Positions 1 through 7,929 are shown, counted from the stretch's first letter. The stretch is DNA of 36,028 bases from Victivallaceae bacterium (GCA_028691615.1 JAQUYX010000011.1:1-36028), one strand, 5' to 3'. A program made the numbers and translations. Notes: generated by a model not told the origin, from the sequence alone.

Positions 1-13
1 TATTCTCAATCAT
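1..13 (-). CDS. 5' end of a leftward gene, truncated by the window edge
   Basis: Only the first four codons (Met-Ile-Glu-Asn) are inside the window. The start is supported by a strong ribosome binding site, AAGGAGG on the minus strand at 20-26, six bases before the ATG, and by a good promoter further upstream (49-77). The product cannot be named from four codons. Confidence 0.6.
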
Positions 14-48
14 GGCAAGCCTCCTTTTGAATTGTTTTAGTCAACAAC

Positions 49-77
49 ACATTAGAAGTGCTTGCCTGATTTTTCAA
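49..77 (-). promoter_or_regulatory. sigma-70-type promoter for the leftward gene at the left edge
   Basis: On the minus strand TTGAAA (77-72) and TAATGT (54-49) are separated by exactly 17 bp, giving a transcript with a leader of roughly 30 nt before the ATG at 13. A short inverted repeat (GCCTGA at 64-69, TCAGGC at 82-87) overlaps the -35 box and could be an operator, which is a guess. Confidence 0.6.
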
Positions 78-181
78 GCCCTCAGGCCAACTTTTTTCCA
101 TACCGGAAATACGCCCGCATCGGAAAACATCGATTTTTCGAGGATCGCGACTTGCAAAGATGCAGTTCCGCATGTATTTGT

Positions 182-210
182 TTGACGTTTGCGGAATTTG
201 TGAATCTTTC
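182..210 (+). promoter_or_regulatory. possible sigma-70 promoter for the PpiC-like gene
   Basis: TTGACG at 182-187 is followed after 17 bp by TCTTTC. The -35 is good but the -10 is poor, so this is only a candidate. The gene start lies about 40 bp downstream behind an AAAGGAAA ribosome binding site. Confidence 0.3.
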
Positions 211-247
211 GCATGATGCGGAAAATTTTTAAGAAAGGAAAACGAAA

Positions 248-1438
248 ATGAAAAAGTTCAAACACTTTACCGTCGTTGTCGCGGCGGGAGTGCTCCTGGT
301 CGGTTGTGACAAGGCGCAGCCCAAGGTCGCCGAGAAGGTTCCTGAACTCAAGCCCGTTACGGAAGTGGCGCCCGCGGCCGCTGTCGCGCCCAAGGCGCCC
401 GAGATGATTTCGGTAACCGATCCCAAGCTCTGGAGTTTTCTCCCCGAGGTGGTGGCCAAAGTCAACGGCAAGAATGTCACCAAGCAGCAGTTCATCGCCT
501 TTTTCGCCACGCAGATCCCCGGCGGAAAGGTTCCCGCAACTTTGTCGAGCAAAGAACTTGAGCCGATGATGCCCAATTTGCTGCGCGGCTATGTCGATCG
601 TCCGCTGATGCTCGCCGCTGCAGAGAAGGCCGGATTCAAGCCCTCCGAAAAGCTGGTTGTCGAGATGCTCAACGCCAATCTCAAGAAACTGCCGAAGGAA
701 GAGTTCGCCAAGATCAAGGCGCAGGTCGCCATGACCGGCAAGACCATCGATGAGCTGATCGCCGAGCAGGCCAAGAATCCCGATGCGCAGGAAGCCGTCG
801 CGACCAACGCCTTCGTCGAGAAGGTGGTCACCAAGGATATCAAGGTCAGCACCGCTGAAGCCAAGAAGTTCTATACGGAAAACATCAAGTTCTTCACCAC
901 GCCCGCGGATGCCGCCGATTCGATCCGTGCCAGCCACATTCTCGTCATGGTGCGCAAAGGCGACAAACCGGAGGCGATCGCTGCGGCCAAGGTCAAGGCG
1001 GAAGATATCCTCGCGCAGGTTCGCAAGAATCCGGCCAGCTTCGGGAAACTCGCGAAGGAATCCAGCGAATGCCCCAGCGGAAAGCAGGCGGAAGGATCTC
1101 TGGGCGCTTTCGGCAAGGGAAGCATGGTTCCCGAGTTCGAGACTGCGGCGGAAAAGCTCAAGGTCAACGAAATCTCCGGTCTGGTTCAGACCGAATTCGG
1201 ATTCCACATCATCCGTCGCGATGCGCTTCAGTCCCAGAAGGTTCAGCCCTTCGCCGAAGTCGAGAAGAATATCGTCATGATGCTTGAGAATCAGGCCAAG
1301 GAAAAGGCGATGGCTGCGTTCCTTGCCAACTTGGAGAAGGAAAACAAAGTCGAATACTTCTATCCTCCCATGCCCAAGGCGCAGAAGCCTGCTCCGGCGG
1401 TGAAAGCCCCCGCAAAGCCGGCGGCGGCCAAGAAGTAA
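248..1438 (+). CDS. peptidylprolyl isomerase, PpiC/SurA-type (parvulin) lipoprotein
   Basis: 396-residue envelope foldase candidate that would isomerise Xaa-Pro bonds and chaperone exported proteins. The N-terminus MKKFKHF followed by a hydrophobic stretch and LLVGC is a type II signal peptide, with Cys20 as lipidation site. Residues about 60-200 are a helical SurA-like N-domain (VVAKVNGKNVTKQQF resembles the common entry motif of this domain). Residues about 225-325 are the parvulin domain, starting SIRASHILV and ending FGFHIIRRD, with the usual GxLGxF motif (GSLGAFGKGSMVPEFE). The C-terminal tail is rich in Pro, Ala and Lys. The start has AAAGGAAA upstream. It stands alone, followed by an intrinsic terminator. 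Family assignment is firm; whether it is a true SurA or a substrate-specific PrsA-like foldase is open. Confidence 0.92.
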   Translation: MKKFKHFTVVVAAGVLLVGCDKAQPKVAEKVPELKPVTEVAPAAAVAPKAPEMISVTDPKLWSFLPEVVAKVNGKNVTKQQFIAFFATQIPGGKVPATLSSKELEPMMPNLLRGYVDRPLMLAAAEKAGFKPSEKLVVEMLNANLKKLPKEEFAKIKAQVAMTGKTIDELIAEQAKNPDAQEAVATNAFVEKVVTKDIKVSTAEAKKFYTENIKFFTTPADAADSIRASHILVMVRKGDKPEAIAAAKVKAEDILAQVRKNPASFGKLAKESSECPSGKQAEGSLGAFGKGSMVPEFETAAEKLKVNEISGLVQTEFGFHIIRRDALQSQKVQPFAEVEKNIVMMLENQAKEKAMAAFLANLEKENKVEYFYPPMPKAQKPAPAVKAPAKPAAAKK

Positions 1439-1463
1439 TAAGCTTCTTCAAGAGAGAAAGCAA

Positions 1464-1498
1464 ACGGAGACGGTTGATGAACCCGCCTCCGTTTTTTT
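1464..1498 (+). terminator. intrinsic terminator of the PpiC-like gene
   Basis: ACGGAGACGG (1464-1473) pairs with CCGCCTCCGT (1483-1492) with one internal mismatch, followed immediately by seven T. It lies 26 bp after the stop codon. Confidence 0.8.
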
Positions 1499-1582
1499 CT
1501 CCCGTTCGCTCTCCAGCCGAGCTGATTGCGGCAGTGGCCAAAACATATCAGATCAGGGAGATTGCCGTGCCGGAGAGGGGAA

Positions 1583-1822
1583 TTTCCTCCGATCCGTTCC
1601 CGAGGGAATCCGTCGGGACTTTTGTAAAGACGATACTGACAAAAATTGCGCCGCGTCTTCCGGCGGCTCGAAAAAAGCCTGAAACGGATGCTTTTCGGGA
1701 GTTACTCTCCGAGTAGCTCCGCTCAATTCCTCCATTTTATTCCTTTTCCGATCCATCCGGAATCCATCGACGGGACTTTTGTCAGTGCCGTCGCTCCGCT
1801 CAAATCTTCCATTCCATTCCCG
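1583..1822. repeat. modular intergenic repeat, copy A (with terminal inverted repeats)
   Basis: The core element 1629-1792 begins GACGATACTGACAAAA and ends TTTTGTCAGTGCCGTC, inverted repeats matching at 14 of 16 positions. The inside is clearly homologous by eye to copy B (10263-10429): shared blocks include GCCGCGTCTTCCGGCG, GTTACTCTCCGAGTAGCTCC and GAATCCATCGACGGGAC. Extra partial modules flank it: 1583-1628 resembles the right end of the element, and 1792-1822 repeats the GCTCCGCTCAA block. There is no convincing coding sequence. It fills most of the 484-bp gap between the PpiC-like gene and the GH2 gene, upstream of the GH2 promoter. Confidence 0.8.
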
Positions 1823-1841
1823 TTTTTTTCTTTTTCCTGAC

Positions 1842-1870
1842 TTGTATTTTTTATAGATTAGGAGTATCTT
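1842..1870 (+). promoter_or_regulatory. sigma-70-type promoter for the GH2 gene
   Basis: TTGTAT (1842-1847), 17-bp spacer, TATCTT (1865-1870), in an AT-rich stretch. The expected transcript start is about 45 nt before the ATG at 1923. The same TATCTT -10 is used before the oxidoreductase gene at 8176. Confidence 0.55.
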
Positions 1871-1922
1871 TAGATGGTAATGTTAATTTTCGTAAAAAAA
1901 TAGAAAGAGGGATTTACCAGTT

Positions 1923-4424
1923 ATGATTCAGCAAGTCATCTCGTTGGACGGCACCTGGCTGTTGACTTATGCGGAGGGCAACCCGATCAACAGTCCGGAG
2001 GAGTACACTGCGGAGCTTTGCAACCCCTCCCGGGAGATGATCCCCGCCGCGGTTCCCTCTCCGATTCACCGGGTGCTGCAGGAACGCGGGTGGATCGACG
2101 ATCCGAACTTCGGGATGAATTCGCTCAAGGCGCGCTGGGTCGAGGAGTGCTTCTGGATTTACCGCCGCACCTTCGAGGTGCCGGTGGAGGCGACACAGCC
2201 GGAGGTTTGCGCGCGACTGGTTTTCGACCGCATTGAAATGCTCGGCAAAGTCTATTGCAATGGAAAATTTGCCGGAGAAACCCGAAATGCGCTCGTTCCC
2301 CAATCGGTGGATCTGACCGGATTGCTCCTTCCCGGCAAAAATACACTGATCGTGCAGGTCGAAAGCGGCGTGTTCGCCTGCGCGGACAAACCGACCATGC
2401 ACTGCGGTTCGGGGGAGGCGGGGTTTTTGACCAAACGGGTGCACTTGCGTAAATCGCAGCATCAAAGCGGCTGGGATTGGCATCCCCGGCTTCAGCTCGT
2501 CGGCATTCTCGGCAGCGTCCGTCTGGAATACGCAACCGCGCCGATGCTCCTTCAGGCCACGCTGCGCCCGCAGTTGAACGAGGATCTCTCCTCCGGGCGG
2601 ATCACTGCGCTCTTCACGTTTGAACGCGGGGAACATCAGACCGGGACGGTCTCCGTCGGATTGACGGTCGAGGACACCCCGATCAAGCTGGTTCGGAAAT
2701 TTGAGATCCCCGTCGGGCGCAGCACGGTGGAACTTTCTACCGAGATCGCCAATCCGAAGCTCTGGAATCCGGTCGGCTGCGGCGAACCGTCGCGTTACAC
2801 CGCCGTGTTGAGCGCGGGGCGTGAACGCAAGGTGCGCAAATTCGGGTTTCGCAAGGTGCGCATTGACCAGAGCGCGCACCCGGAAGGCGGGCAGTTTTTC
2901 ATCCTCGAAATCAACAACCGGCGCGTTTTCTGCAAGGGCGGAAATTTTGTTCCGGCGGATCTCTATTACAGCGAGGTCACACCCGCGCGCTACCGGCGTC
3001 TGGCGGAAATCGCCCGGGACGAGAATTTCAATTTGCTGCGCATCTGGGGCGGCGGCATTTATATGACCGAAGAATTTGCCGACATCTGCGACGAACTCGG
3101 GTTGCTGGTCTGGCATGATTTTATCTTTGCCTGCGCCAAATATCCAGGGGAACAGAGCGAATTTGTCGATCTGGTTCGCGAGGAGGCGCGCTGGCAGACG
3201 CGGGAACTGGGCAGCCATCCGTCGCTGGTCGTTTGGAGCGGCAACAACGAGCTGGAAACCGGGAATTGGAATTGGTACAAGGGCAATCCGGTCGGCTGGA
3301 CCGATCACGCCATCTTCCATCACGATCTGGCCAAAATCGTTCATGACGACGCGCCGCAGACTTTTTACTGGCCGAGCAGTCCCTATTCGCCGGAGTTTCG
3401 GAACCCCAACGACCCGACGATCGGCGATCAGCATCCGTGGAGCGTGGCGCTCGATTCTCCCGGCGGAACCGATTTCCGGCTTTACCGCGACTTCATCGAC
3501 CGGTTTCCCAACGAAGGCGGCGTGCTCGGCGCGTCTCCGGAAAAAACCATTCGCGGTTTTTTGCCCGAGGGGGAACAGCGTCTCTTCTCCCCCTCCTTCG
3601 ATCATCACGACAATACGTTCGCGCGCCGCGATTTTCTTATGGGGCATCTCGGACACTGTTATCAGACCATTCAACTTTGGACCGGACGCGATCCGCTGAC
3701 GATGGAGCTGGCGGAATATGCCGCGGCCTCCGGTGTGCTTCAAGCGGAAGGCTTGGAGGAGTATATCCACAATTACCGGCGTCGGATGTTCTCCAGCGCC
3801 GCCGCGATCTTCTGGATGTTCAACGACTCCTGGCCGACCTCCAACAGCTGGACGACCATCGATTACTATTGCCGCAGAAAACTCTCCTATTTCCCGGTGA
3901 AACGGGCGTTTGCGCCGGTCACGCTGACGGTGGCGGATTGCGATGGCATGGTGAAAATTTTCGGCGTCAACGATTCCGAAAAATCCGTGTCCGCGCTGCT
4001 CCGGTTCGGAATTTTCAAGACGGGCGCGGCGGGAAAACTTGTTGCCGACCATCGCCGGGAGGTCACGCTTCCGGCAAATGCTTCGACGGTGCTGGCGGAA
4101 TTTCCCGCCGACGAATGGACCCGTGTCGCCTCATCGGGGGTATTTGCGCTTCTGGAGCGCGACCATCGTCTCTTGGCCGAACACCGGCTCTTCCGGGACC
4201 GTTTTAAGGCTCTGGTATGGTCGCACCCGGCTGTCGCCATTCGCAACGTGCCCGGCGGCGTGGAGCTGACCAGTCCCGATTATGTCTGGAAGTGCTGCAT
4301 CGATCTGGATGGCGAGCGTGAAATTGCCGACAATGCGTTTGATCTCTATCCGGGGATTCCCCGGTTCGTCGCGAGCGCGTCGCCGGTCGAGGTGAAATTC
4401 ACCGGCAATTGCCTTTTTTCCTGA
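1923..4424 (+). CDS. GH2 glycoside hydrolase, beta-mannosidase-like
   Basis: 833-residue glycoside hydrolase of family GH2, arranged as a jelly-roll domain (about 1-200), Ig-like domain (about 205-305), TIM barrel (about 310-620) and C-terminal beta domains. The acid/base motif VVWSGNNE (Glu at residue 443) with the double Asn is typical of the beta-mannosidase branch rather than beta-galactosidase. The likely nucleophile is Glu531 in FPNEGGVLG. It would release beta-mannosyl residues from oligosaccharides or N-glycans. No signal peptide is visible (MIQQVISLDGTWLL enters directly into the domain), so it probably acts on imported oligosaccharides in the cytoplasm. AGAGGGA lies about 9 bases before the ATG. 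It is monocistronic between two copies of the intergenic repeat. Substrate is inferred from family only. Confidence 0.9.
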   Translation: MIQQVISLDGTWLLTYAEGNPINSPEEYTAELCNPSREMIPAAVPSPIHRVLQERGWIDDPNFGMNSLKARWVEECFWIYRRTFEVPVEATQPEVCARLVFDRIEMLGKVYCNGKFAGETRNALVPQSVDLTGLLLPGKNTLIVQVESGVFACADKPTMHCGSGEAGFLTKRVHLRKSQHQSGWDWHPRLQLVGILGSVRLEYATAPMLLQATLRPQLNEDLSSGRITALFTFERGEHQTGTVSVGLTVEDTPIKLVRKFEIPVGRSTVELSTEIANPKLWNPVGCGEPSRYTAVLSAGRERKVRKFGFRKVRIDQSAHPEGGQFFILEINNRRVFCKGGNFVPADLYYSEVTPARYRRLAEIARDENFNLLRIWGGGIYMTEEFADICDELGLLVWHDFIFACAKYPGEQSEFVDLVREEARWQTRELGSHPSLVVWSGNNELETGNWNWYKGNPVGWTDHAIFHHDLAKIVHDDAPQTFYWPSSPYSPEFRNPNDPTIGDQHPWSVALDSPGGTDFRLYRDFIDRFPNEGGVLGASPEKTIRGFLPEGEQRLFSPSFDHHDNTFARRDFLMGHLGHCYQTIQLWTGRDPLTMELAEYAAASGVLQAEGLEEYIHNYRRRMFSSAAAIFWMFNDSWPTSNSWTTIDYYCRRKLSYFPVKRAFAPVTLTVADCDGMVKIFGVNDSEKSVSALLRFGIFKTGAAGKLVADHRREVTLPANASTVLAEFPADEWTRVASSGVFALLERDHRLLAEHRLFRDRFKALVWSHPAVAIRNVPGGVELTSPDYVWKCCIDLDGEREIADNAFDLYPGIPRFVASASPVEVKFTGNCLFS

Positions 4425-4440
4425 AAAATTCTTCGCTTGT

Positions 4441-4507
4441 CTAGAGAGACGGCACTCGGCAAAACTCGCGTCGTGTCTTTCGGCGGGACTTTTGTCAGTG
4501 CCGCCTA
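4441..4507. repeat. modular intergenic repeat, copy C (short hairpin form)
   Basis: About 60 bp made only of the left module (4448-4486, related to the left end of copies A and B) joined directly to the right module (4485-4505, GGGACTTTTGTCAGTGCCGC). The ends CGGCACT (4450-4456) and AGTGCCG (4497-4503) are exact inverted repeats. It sits between the stop codons of two convergent genes and overlaps the stop of the leftward transporter gene, so its RNA hairpin could serve as a bidirectional terminator (inference). Confidence 0.7.
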
Positions 4508-5407
4508 GAGAATCGTCAGCAGAAGTCCGGTCATGATTGCCGTGATTCCGATGATCCTCGGGATGCCGCAGCGTTCCTTGAGGAAGATTACGCCCAGAAG
4601 CATTCCCAACGGAAGGCTCATCTGCCGGAAGGCCTGCACGTAGGTCACGTTGGTGACGTGCATCATCGCCAGCAGCACCAGCGCGTAAGCGGAACTGCTG
4701 GCCATTCCGGCAACATGCGGTTTCCATGTCCGGAGGAAGATTCTGCGGAACTGGCAGCGTTCCCACGGAGAAAACATCACGTAAATGCACATGACCAACC
4801 CCAAGGTGAATTCCAGCAGCCCCAGATAGGTCACCGCCGCCTTCCAGCTGGTCTCCGTGTCGGTAACGCCGCCGCGCAGAATCTCCAGCGCCGTCGCGTC
4901 ACAAATGGTGTAGGTGGTCGTTCCGACGACGATACAGACGATGAACCAGGTTGATTTATTCCAGTATTTCTTCCATGCGAACTCCTGCCAGCTCTTAAGC
5001 GGCATCAGCGCGCATCCGCAGACGATTACAAACATCCCCGCCAGCGCCATCGCGTCCGGCCGTTTGCCGAGATGAAACACGGTTGTGATGCCCGCCAGCG
5101 TCAGCACCGGAAGCGACCGTCCCACCGGGTAGAGAAACGAGATGTCCGAAAAATGGTAGCCGTATGCCAGCCCTGCGCAGTACAGCACCTCGGCCGCGAT
5201 GCTGATTGCGAAGATCACGTAGAAAATCGGCGGCAGCGTCAAGAGATCCACGTGCCAGTAAATCGCGAACGGCATCCAGCACAGTCCCGCGGTCATCCCC
5301 ATCAGGGAATAGAAGGCGACCGACGGATGGGAACTCTTGCTTAAAAAATTCCATCCCGCATGCAAAAAAACAGAGGCGAAGAGCAGCAGAAACGCGATCC
5401 AGGTCAT
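4505..5407 (-). CDS. EamA/DMT-family transporter
   Basis: 300-residue integral membrane protein with about ten hydrophobic helices in two homologous halves, the layout of the drug/metabolite transporter superfamily. The N-terminal motif FLHAGWNFLSK is characteristic of EamA proteins. The substrate cannot be read from the sequence; EamA members export or import amino acids, nucleotides, sugars or metabolites. The start has AAGGA about nine bases upstream. It is divergent from the trmB-type regulator, with two dyad sites in the shared 127-bp region, so it is probably that regulator's target. The stop codon overlaps repeat copy C. Confidence 0.85.
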   Translation of the reverse strand: MTWIAFLLLFASVFLHAGWNFLSKSSHPSVAFYSLMGMTAGLCWMPFAIYWHVDLLTLPPIFYVIFAISIAAEVLYCAGLAYGYHFSDISFLYPVGRSLPVLTLAGITTVFHLGKRPDAMALAGMFVIVCGCALMPLKSWQEFAWKKYWNKSTWFIVCIVVGTTTYTICDATALEILRGGVTDTETSWKAAVTYLGLLEFTLGLVMCIYVMFSPWERCQFRRIFLRTWKPHVAGMASSSAYALVLLAMMHVTNVTYVQAFRQMSLPLGMLLGVIFLKERCGIPRIIGITAIMTGLLLTIL

Positions 5408-5420
5408 AAAAAGACGTCCT

Positions 5421-5438
5421 TGTCGTTGTAAAGTGACA
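5421..5438. promoter_or_regulatory. candidate operator 1 of the TrmB-type regulator
   Basis: TGTCGTTGTAAAGTGACA, a TGTC-N10-GACA dyad, closely matches the second site at 5500-5517 (shared TGTCG-N9-GACA). It lies just downstream of the predicted transcript start of the transporter gene and over the -35 box of the regulator promoter, a position suited to repression. Confidence 0.5.
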
Positions 5439-5453
5439 TGATTGTGGTAATGT
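5426..5453 (+). promoter_or_regulatory. promoter for the TrmB-type regulator, overlapping the divergent promoter
   Basis: TTGTAA (5426-5431), 16-bp spacer, TAATGT (5448-5453). Its -10 box overlaps the -10 box of the oppositely directed transporter promoter (5449-5454), so the two cannot be occupied together. Confidence 0.45.
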
Positions 5454-5477
5454 ATCCGGTATCTTCGCTATTTTCAA
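5449..5477 (-). promoter_or_regulatory. sigma-70-type promoter for the EamA transporter gene
   Basis: On the minus strand TTGAAA (5477-5472) and TACATT (5454-5449) are 17 bp apart. The expected transcript start is near 5442, directly beside candidate operator 1. Confidence 0.6.
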
Positions 5478-5499
5478 CAGAGATATGCAAAATAAAGAA

Positions 5500-5517
5500 T
5501 GTCGCTTTTTTACGACA
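5500..5517. promoter_or_regulatory. candidate operator 2 of the TrmB-type regulator
   Basis: TGTCGCTTTTTTACGACA is an 18-bp site with perfect TGTCG/CGACA arms, the same length and arms as the site at 5421-5438. It lies in the leader of the regulator gene, just before its ribosome binding site, suggesting autoregulation. Confidence 0.5.
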
Positions 5518-5534
5518 TCGGAGGAATTAATCTT

Positions 5535-6278
5535 ATGAGCATCATCGATCAGCTTCATGCTCTCGACTTGAACGGACGGCAGGCCAAAATTTATCTGGCG
5601 GCGCTTCAGCTCGGCTCCGCGTCGGCCATTGAGATCGCCAAGTACACCTCCTGCAAACATCCGACCGTCTATGACGCGCTCGATGTGCTCAAACAACGCG
5701 GTCTGGTTTCGGAGAGCACGGTCAACAACCGCCGGCTTTTTTCCGCGGAAAATCCTGAAGTGCTTCTACAGGAGGAAGAGCGGCGGATGAACAAGCTTGA
5801 GGCGCTGCTGCCGGACCTCAAAGGCTTGTATGCCGGAGGCAGACACCATACGCGCATTCGCCTCTTCGAAGGCGAGGAGGGCCGAATGACCATCTCCAAT
5901 GAGCTGCTCAACGTGCGGGAAAAGAAATATTACTATTTCGGATCGCTGCGCAATATGTTCGCCCGCACCTCGTCCGAACTCGAGGAGGAGTATTACCGCC
6001 TTCGCATGGAGCGCGGCATCTGGTCGTATTCGATCCGGGACCGCGCCGGCGAGGTCGATTATGATTACATGCTTCCCGGCGACCGCAATCTCAGACGGGT
6101 GCGGTTCTGGCCGGGCAAATTGGAGGACAGCGTCTCCGGATTGTATATCTACGACGACCGGATTGCCGTGGCCTCCACGCTCAAGGAGAACTATGTGCTG
6201 GTCGTCGAAAGCCGCGAGCTGAATATTCTTATGCGGAACATCTGGAATCTGCTCTGGGAAATTGCCGAAGAGCCGTGA
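5535..6278 (+). CDS. TrmB-family transcriptional regulator
   Basis: 247-residue regulator. Residues about 5-75 form the winged helix of TrmB proteins (LNGRQAKIYLAALQLG ... KHPTVYDALDVLKQRGLV), followed by a helical linker (RRMNKLEALLPDLKGLY) and a C-terminal sensor domain (about 95-247) of the TrmB effector type, which in this family often senses sugars. The start at 5535 is chosen because GGAGG lies at 5520-5524, ten bases upstream; an in-frame ATG at 5499 lies within the operator and has no binding site. It diverges from an EamA transporter, its most likely target, with dyads on both sides of the promoters. The gene ends 15 bp from the convergent GNAT gene. Confidence 0.9.
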   Translation: MSIIDQLHALDLNGRQAKIYLAALQLGSASAIEIAKYTSCKHPTVYDALDVLKQRGLVSESTVNNRRLFSAENPEVLLQEEERRMNKLEALLPDLKGLYAGGRHHTRIRLFEGEEGRMTISNELLNVREKKYYYFGSLRNMFARTSSELEEEYYRLRMERGIWSYSIRDRAGEVDYDYMLPGDRNLRRVRFWPGKLEDSVSGLYIYDDRIAVASTLKENYVLVVESRELNILMRNIWNLLWEIAEEP

Positions 6279-6293
6279 TTCTGGTTGCCCCGA

Positions 6294-6767
6294 TCACTGC
6301 TTTGCGGTTTCCCCGCATGGATTGGTCGCCTGATAGATTCTGGAACTTCCGCCGAACGGATCGGAGGTCATGCCGATCCATTCGAAGTTGTATTTCTCAT
6401 AATATCCGACGTGATCGGTCACAAGATAGAGTGTCTGGAAGCCCGCCTTCGCCGCCTCTTCCTGCGCGTTCCGGAGCAAGCGCGATCCGTACGCGTGGCC
6501 GCGATGATTCTCCTCGACATACAATGCGCAGAGCCACGGCCACAGATCCTGTCTGGCATTGAAATCGTTGACGATCAAGCCGCAGCCGCCGAGAATCGTT
6601 TCGCCATCCATCAATAGATACCATTGCGGAAGCGGGGAGGCGGTATGCAGACATGCGGTCATGCAATCGCGGTAGACCGCTTCATGGCCCCAGTGCGAGG
6701 AGAAATATCCGATGAATTGTTCCAGACGGTCCGGGTTTTCCCTTAGCGACACCATTCGAAGATTCAT
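6294..6767 (-). CDS. GNAT-family N-acetyltransferase
   Basis: 157-residue acetyl-CoA-dependent acyltransferase. The central fold is clear: LGGCGLI (strand 4), WLCALYVEENHRGHAYGSRLL (strand 4 and the acetyl-CoA loop, HRGHAYG in place of the Q/RxxGxG/A motif), and a C-terminal GFQTLYLVTDHVGYYEKYNFEW, the usual ending of small-molecule or aminoglycoside-type GNATs. The ATG at 6767 is preferred because AAAAGGAA lies nine bases upstream; an upstream in-frame ATG would begin inside the serC terminator. The substrate is unknown. It lies downstream of serC but beyond that gene's terminator, so it is probably transcribed separately or by readthrough. Confidence 0.85.
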   Translation of the reverse strand: MNLRMVSLRENPDRLEQFIGYFSSHWGHEAVYRDCMTACLHTASPLPQWYLLMDGETILGGCGLIVNDFNARQDLWPWLCALYVEENHRGHAYGSRLLRNAQEEAAKAGFQTLYLVTDHVGYYEKYNFEWIGMTSDPFGGSSRIYQATNPCGETAKQ

Positions 6768-6792
6768 AAAAAAATTCCTTTTCCCATAAGTC

Positions 6793-6830
6793 ACAAAAAA
6801 CCCCTTCTCCGCAAAAACGGACGAAGGGGT
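6793..6830 (-). terminator. intrinsic terminator of serC
   Basis: CCCCTTCTCCG (6801-6811) pairs with CGGACGAAGGGG (6818-6829) with one mismatch. Read on the minus strand the hairpin ends in six T (6800-6795). It lies 26 bp beyond the serC stop. Confidence 0.85.
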
Positions 6831-6855
6831 GTCTTGCAGAATCAATCCGCAAATA

Positions 6856-7929
6856 TCAGCCGTTGGCGCGCTCGAAATCCTTCATGAAATCGATCAGCGC
6901 GTCCACCCCGGCCATCGGCATTGCATTGTAAATGCTCGCACGGCATCCGCCGACCAGACGGTGTCCCTTGAGACTGGTCAGATTTTCTTCGGCGGCCTTC
7001 TTGACAAAGAGCGCATCCAGCTCTTCGCTCGGAGTGCGGAACACGACGTTCATGCGCGAACGGTCTTCCTTGACCACCGGCGTCTTGTAGAAATCACTGC
7101 TGTCCAGGAACCCGTAGAGCTTGGCCGCCTTGGCATTGTTGATCTTCTCGATCGCCGCGATACCGCCCAGCTTCTTGAAGTAATCGGTCACCAGCGCGAG
7201 AATGTAGATCGCGAAGGTCGGCGGCGTGTTGAACATCGAACCGTCGGCAATGTAGGTATTGTAGTTGAGCATCGTCGGCACTGCCGCGGTCGCGCGTTCC
7301 GCCAGATCCTTGCGCAGGATCACCAGCGCCACGCCGCTGGGGCCGAGGTTCTTCTGGGCGCCCGCGTAGATCATGGCGAATTTGTTCGGATCGAACACCC
7401 GCGACATGATGTCGCTGGACATGTCCGCGATCATCGGGACCTTCGTCTCCGGGAACGCCTGATACTGCGTGCCGGCGACCGTGTTGTTGCTCGTGATGTG
7501 CAAGTAGGCCGCGCCCTCGGTGGTTTTCCAGGTGTCGAATGCGGGAATGTGATTGTATTTGCTCTCTTTGCTCGAGCAGACCAGATTGACCTTGCCGAAG
7601 CGGGCCGCTTCCTTGGCCGCCTTGGCCGACCAGACGCCGGTGTCCGCATAATCGGCCGTACCGCCGTTGAGGAAGTTCATTGCCAGCATTGCGAACTGCA
7701 TCGAGGCGCCGCCCTGCACGAAGAGCACCGCGTAATCGTCGGAGAGCCCCAACAGCTCTTTGACGTTCGCTTCCGCCCGGCGGATCACCGGTTCAAAGAG
7801 CTTGCCGCGATGGGAGAGCTCCAGAATACCGCAGCCGGAATTGCCATAGTTGCAGAATTCTTCCTGCGCCTGTTTCATGACTTCGACCGGCAGCATGGCC
7901 GGACCCGCACTGAAATTGTAAACTGCCAT
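6856..7929 (-). CDS. serC: phosphoserine aminotransferase
   Basis: 357-residue pyridoxal-phosphate enzyme of serine biosynthesis that converts 3-phosphohydroxypyruvate and glutamate to phosphoserine and 2-oxoglutarate. Family marks are the N-terminal YNFSAGPAMLP, the phosphate-binding LFVQGGASMQFAMLAMN, the catalytic lysine in YAGAQKNLGPSG (near residue 190), and the C-terminal LKGHRLVGGCRASIYNAMP substrate loop. Length is normal. AAGGAG lies about ten bases before the ATG. It has its own promoter (7987-8015) and terminator and is not adjacent to serA or serB. It diverges from the Gfo/Idh/MocA gene. Confidence 0.97.
   Translation of the reverse strand: MAVYNFSAGPAMLPVEVMKQAQEEFCNYGNSGCGILELSHRGKLFEPVIRRAEANVKELLGLSDDYAVLFVQGGASMQFAMLAMNFLNGGTADYADTGVWSAKAAKEAARFGKVNLVCSSKESKYNHIPAFDTWKTTEGAAYLHITSNNTVAGTQYQAFPETKVPMIADMSSDIMSRVFDPNKFAMIYAGAQKNLGPSGVALVILRKDLAERATAAVPTMLNYNTYIADGSMFNTPPTFAIYILALVTDYFKKLGGIAAIEKINNAKAAKLYGFLDSSDFYKTPVVKEDRSRMNVVFRTPSEELDALFVKKAAEENLTSLKGHRLVGGCRASIYNAMPMAGVDALIDFMKDFERANG

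Noticed and set aside
74-1207. Long reading frame opposite the PpiC-like gene, and similar long frames opposite GH2, serC/AraC, U32, kinase and amtB
   Set aside because: They mirror real genes in G+C-rich DNA, where third-position bias keeps antisense frames open. Their proteins are Arg/Gly/His-rich without recognisable domains.
1474-1840. Small reading frames in the gap before the GH2 gene
   Set aside because: They lie in the repeat element, are not shared in frame with copy B, and have no ribosome binding site.
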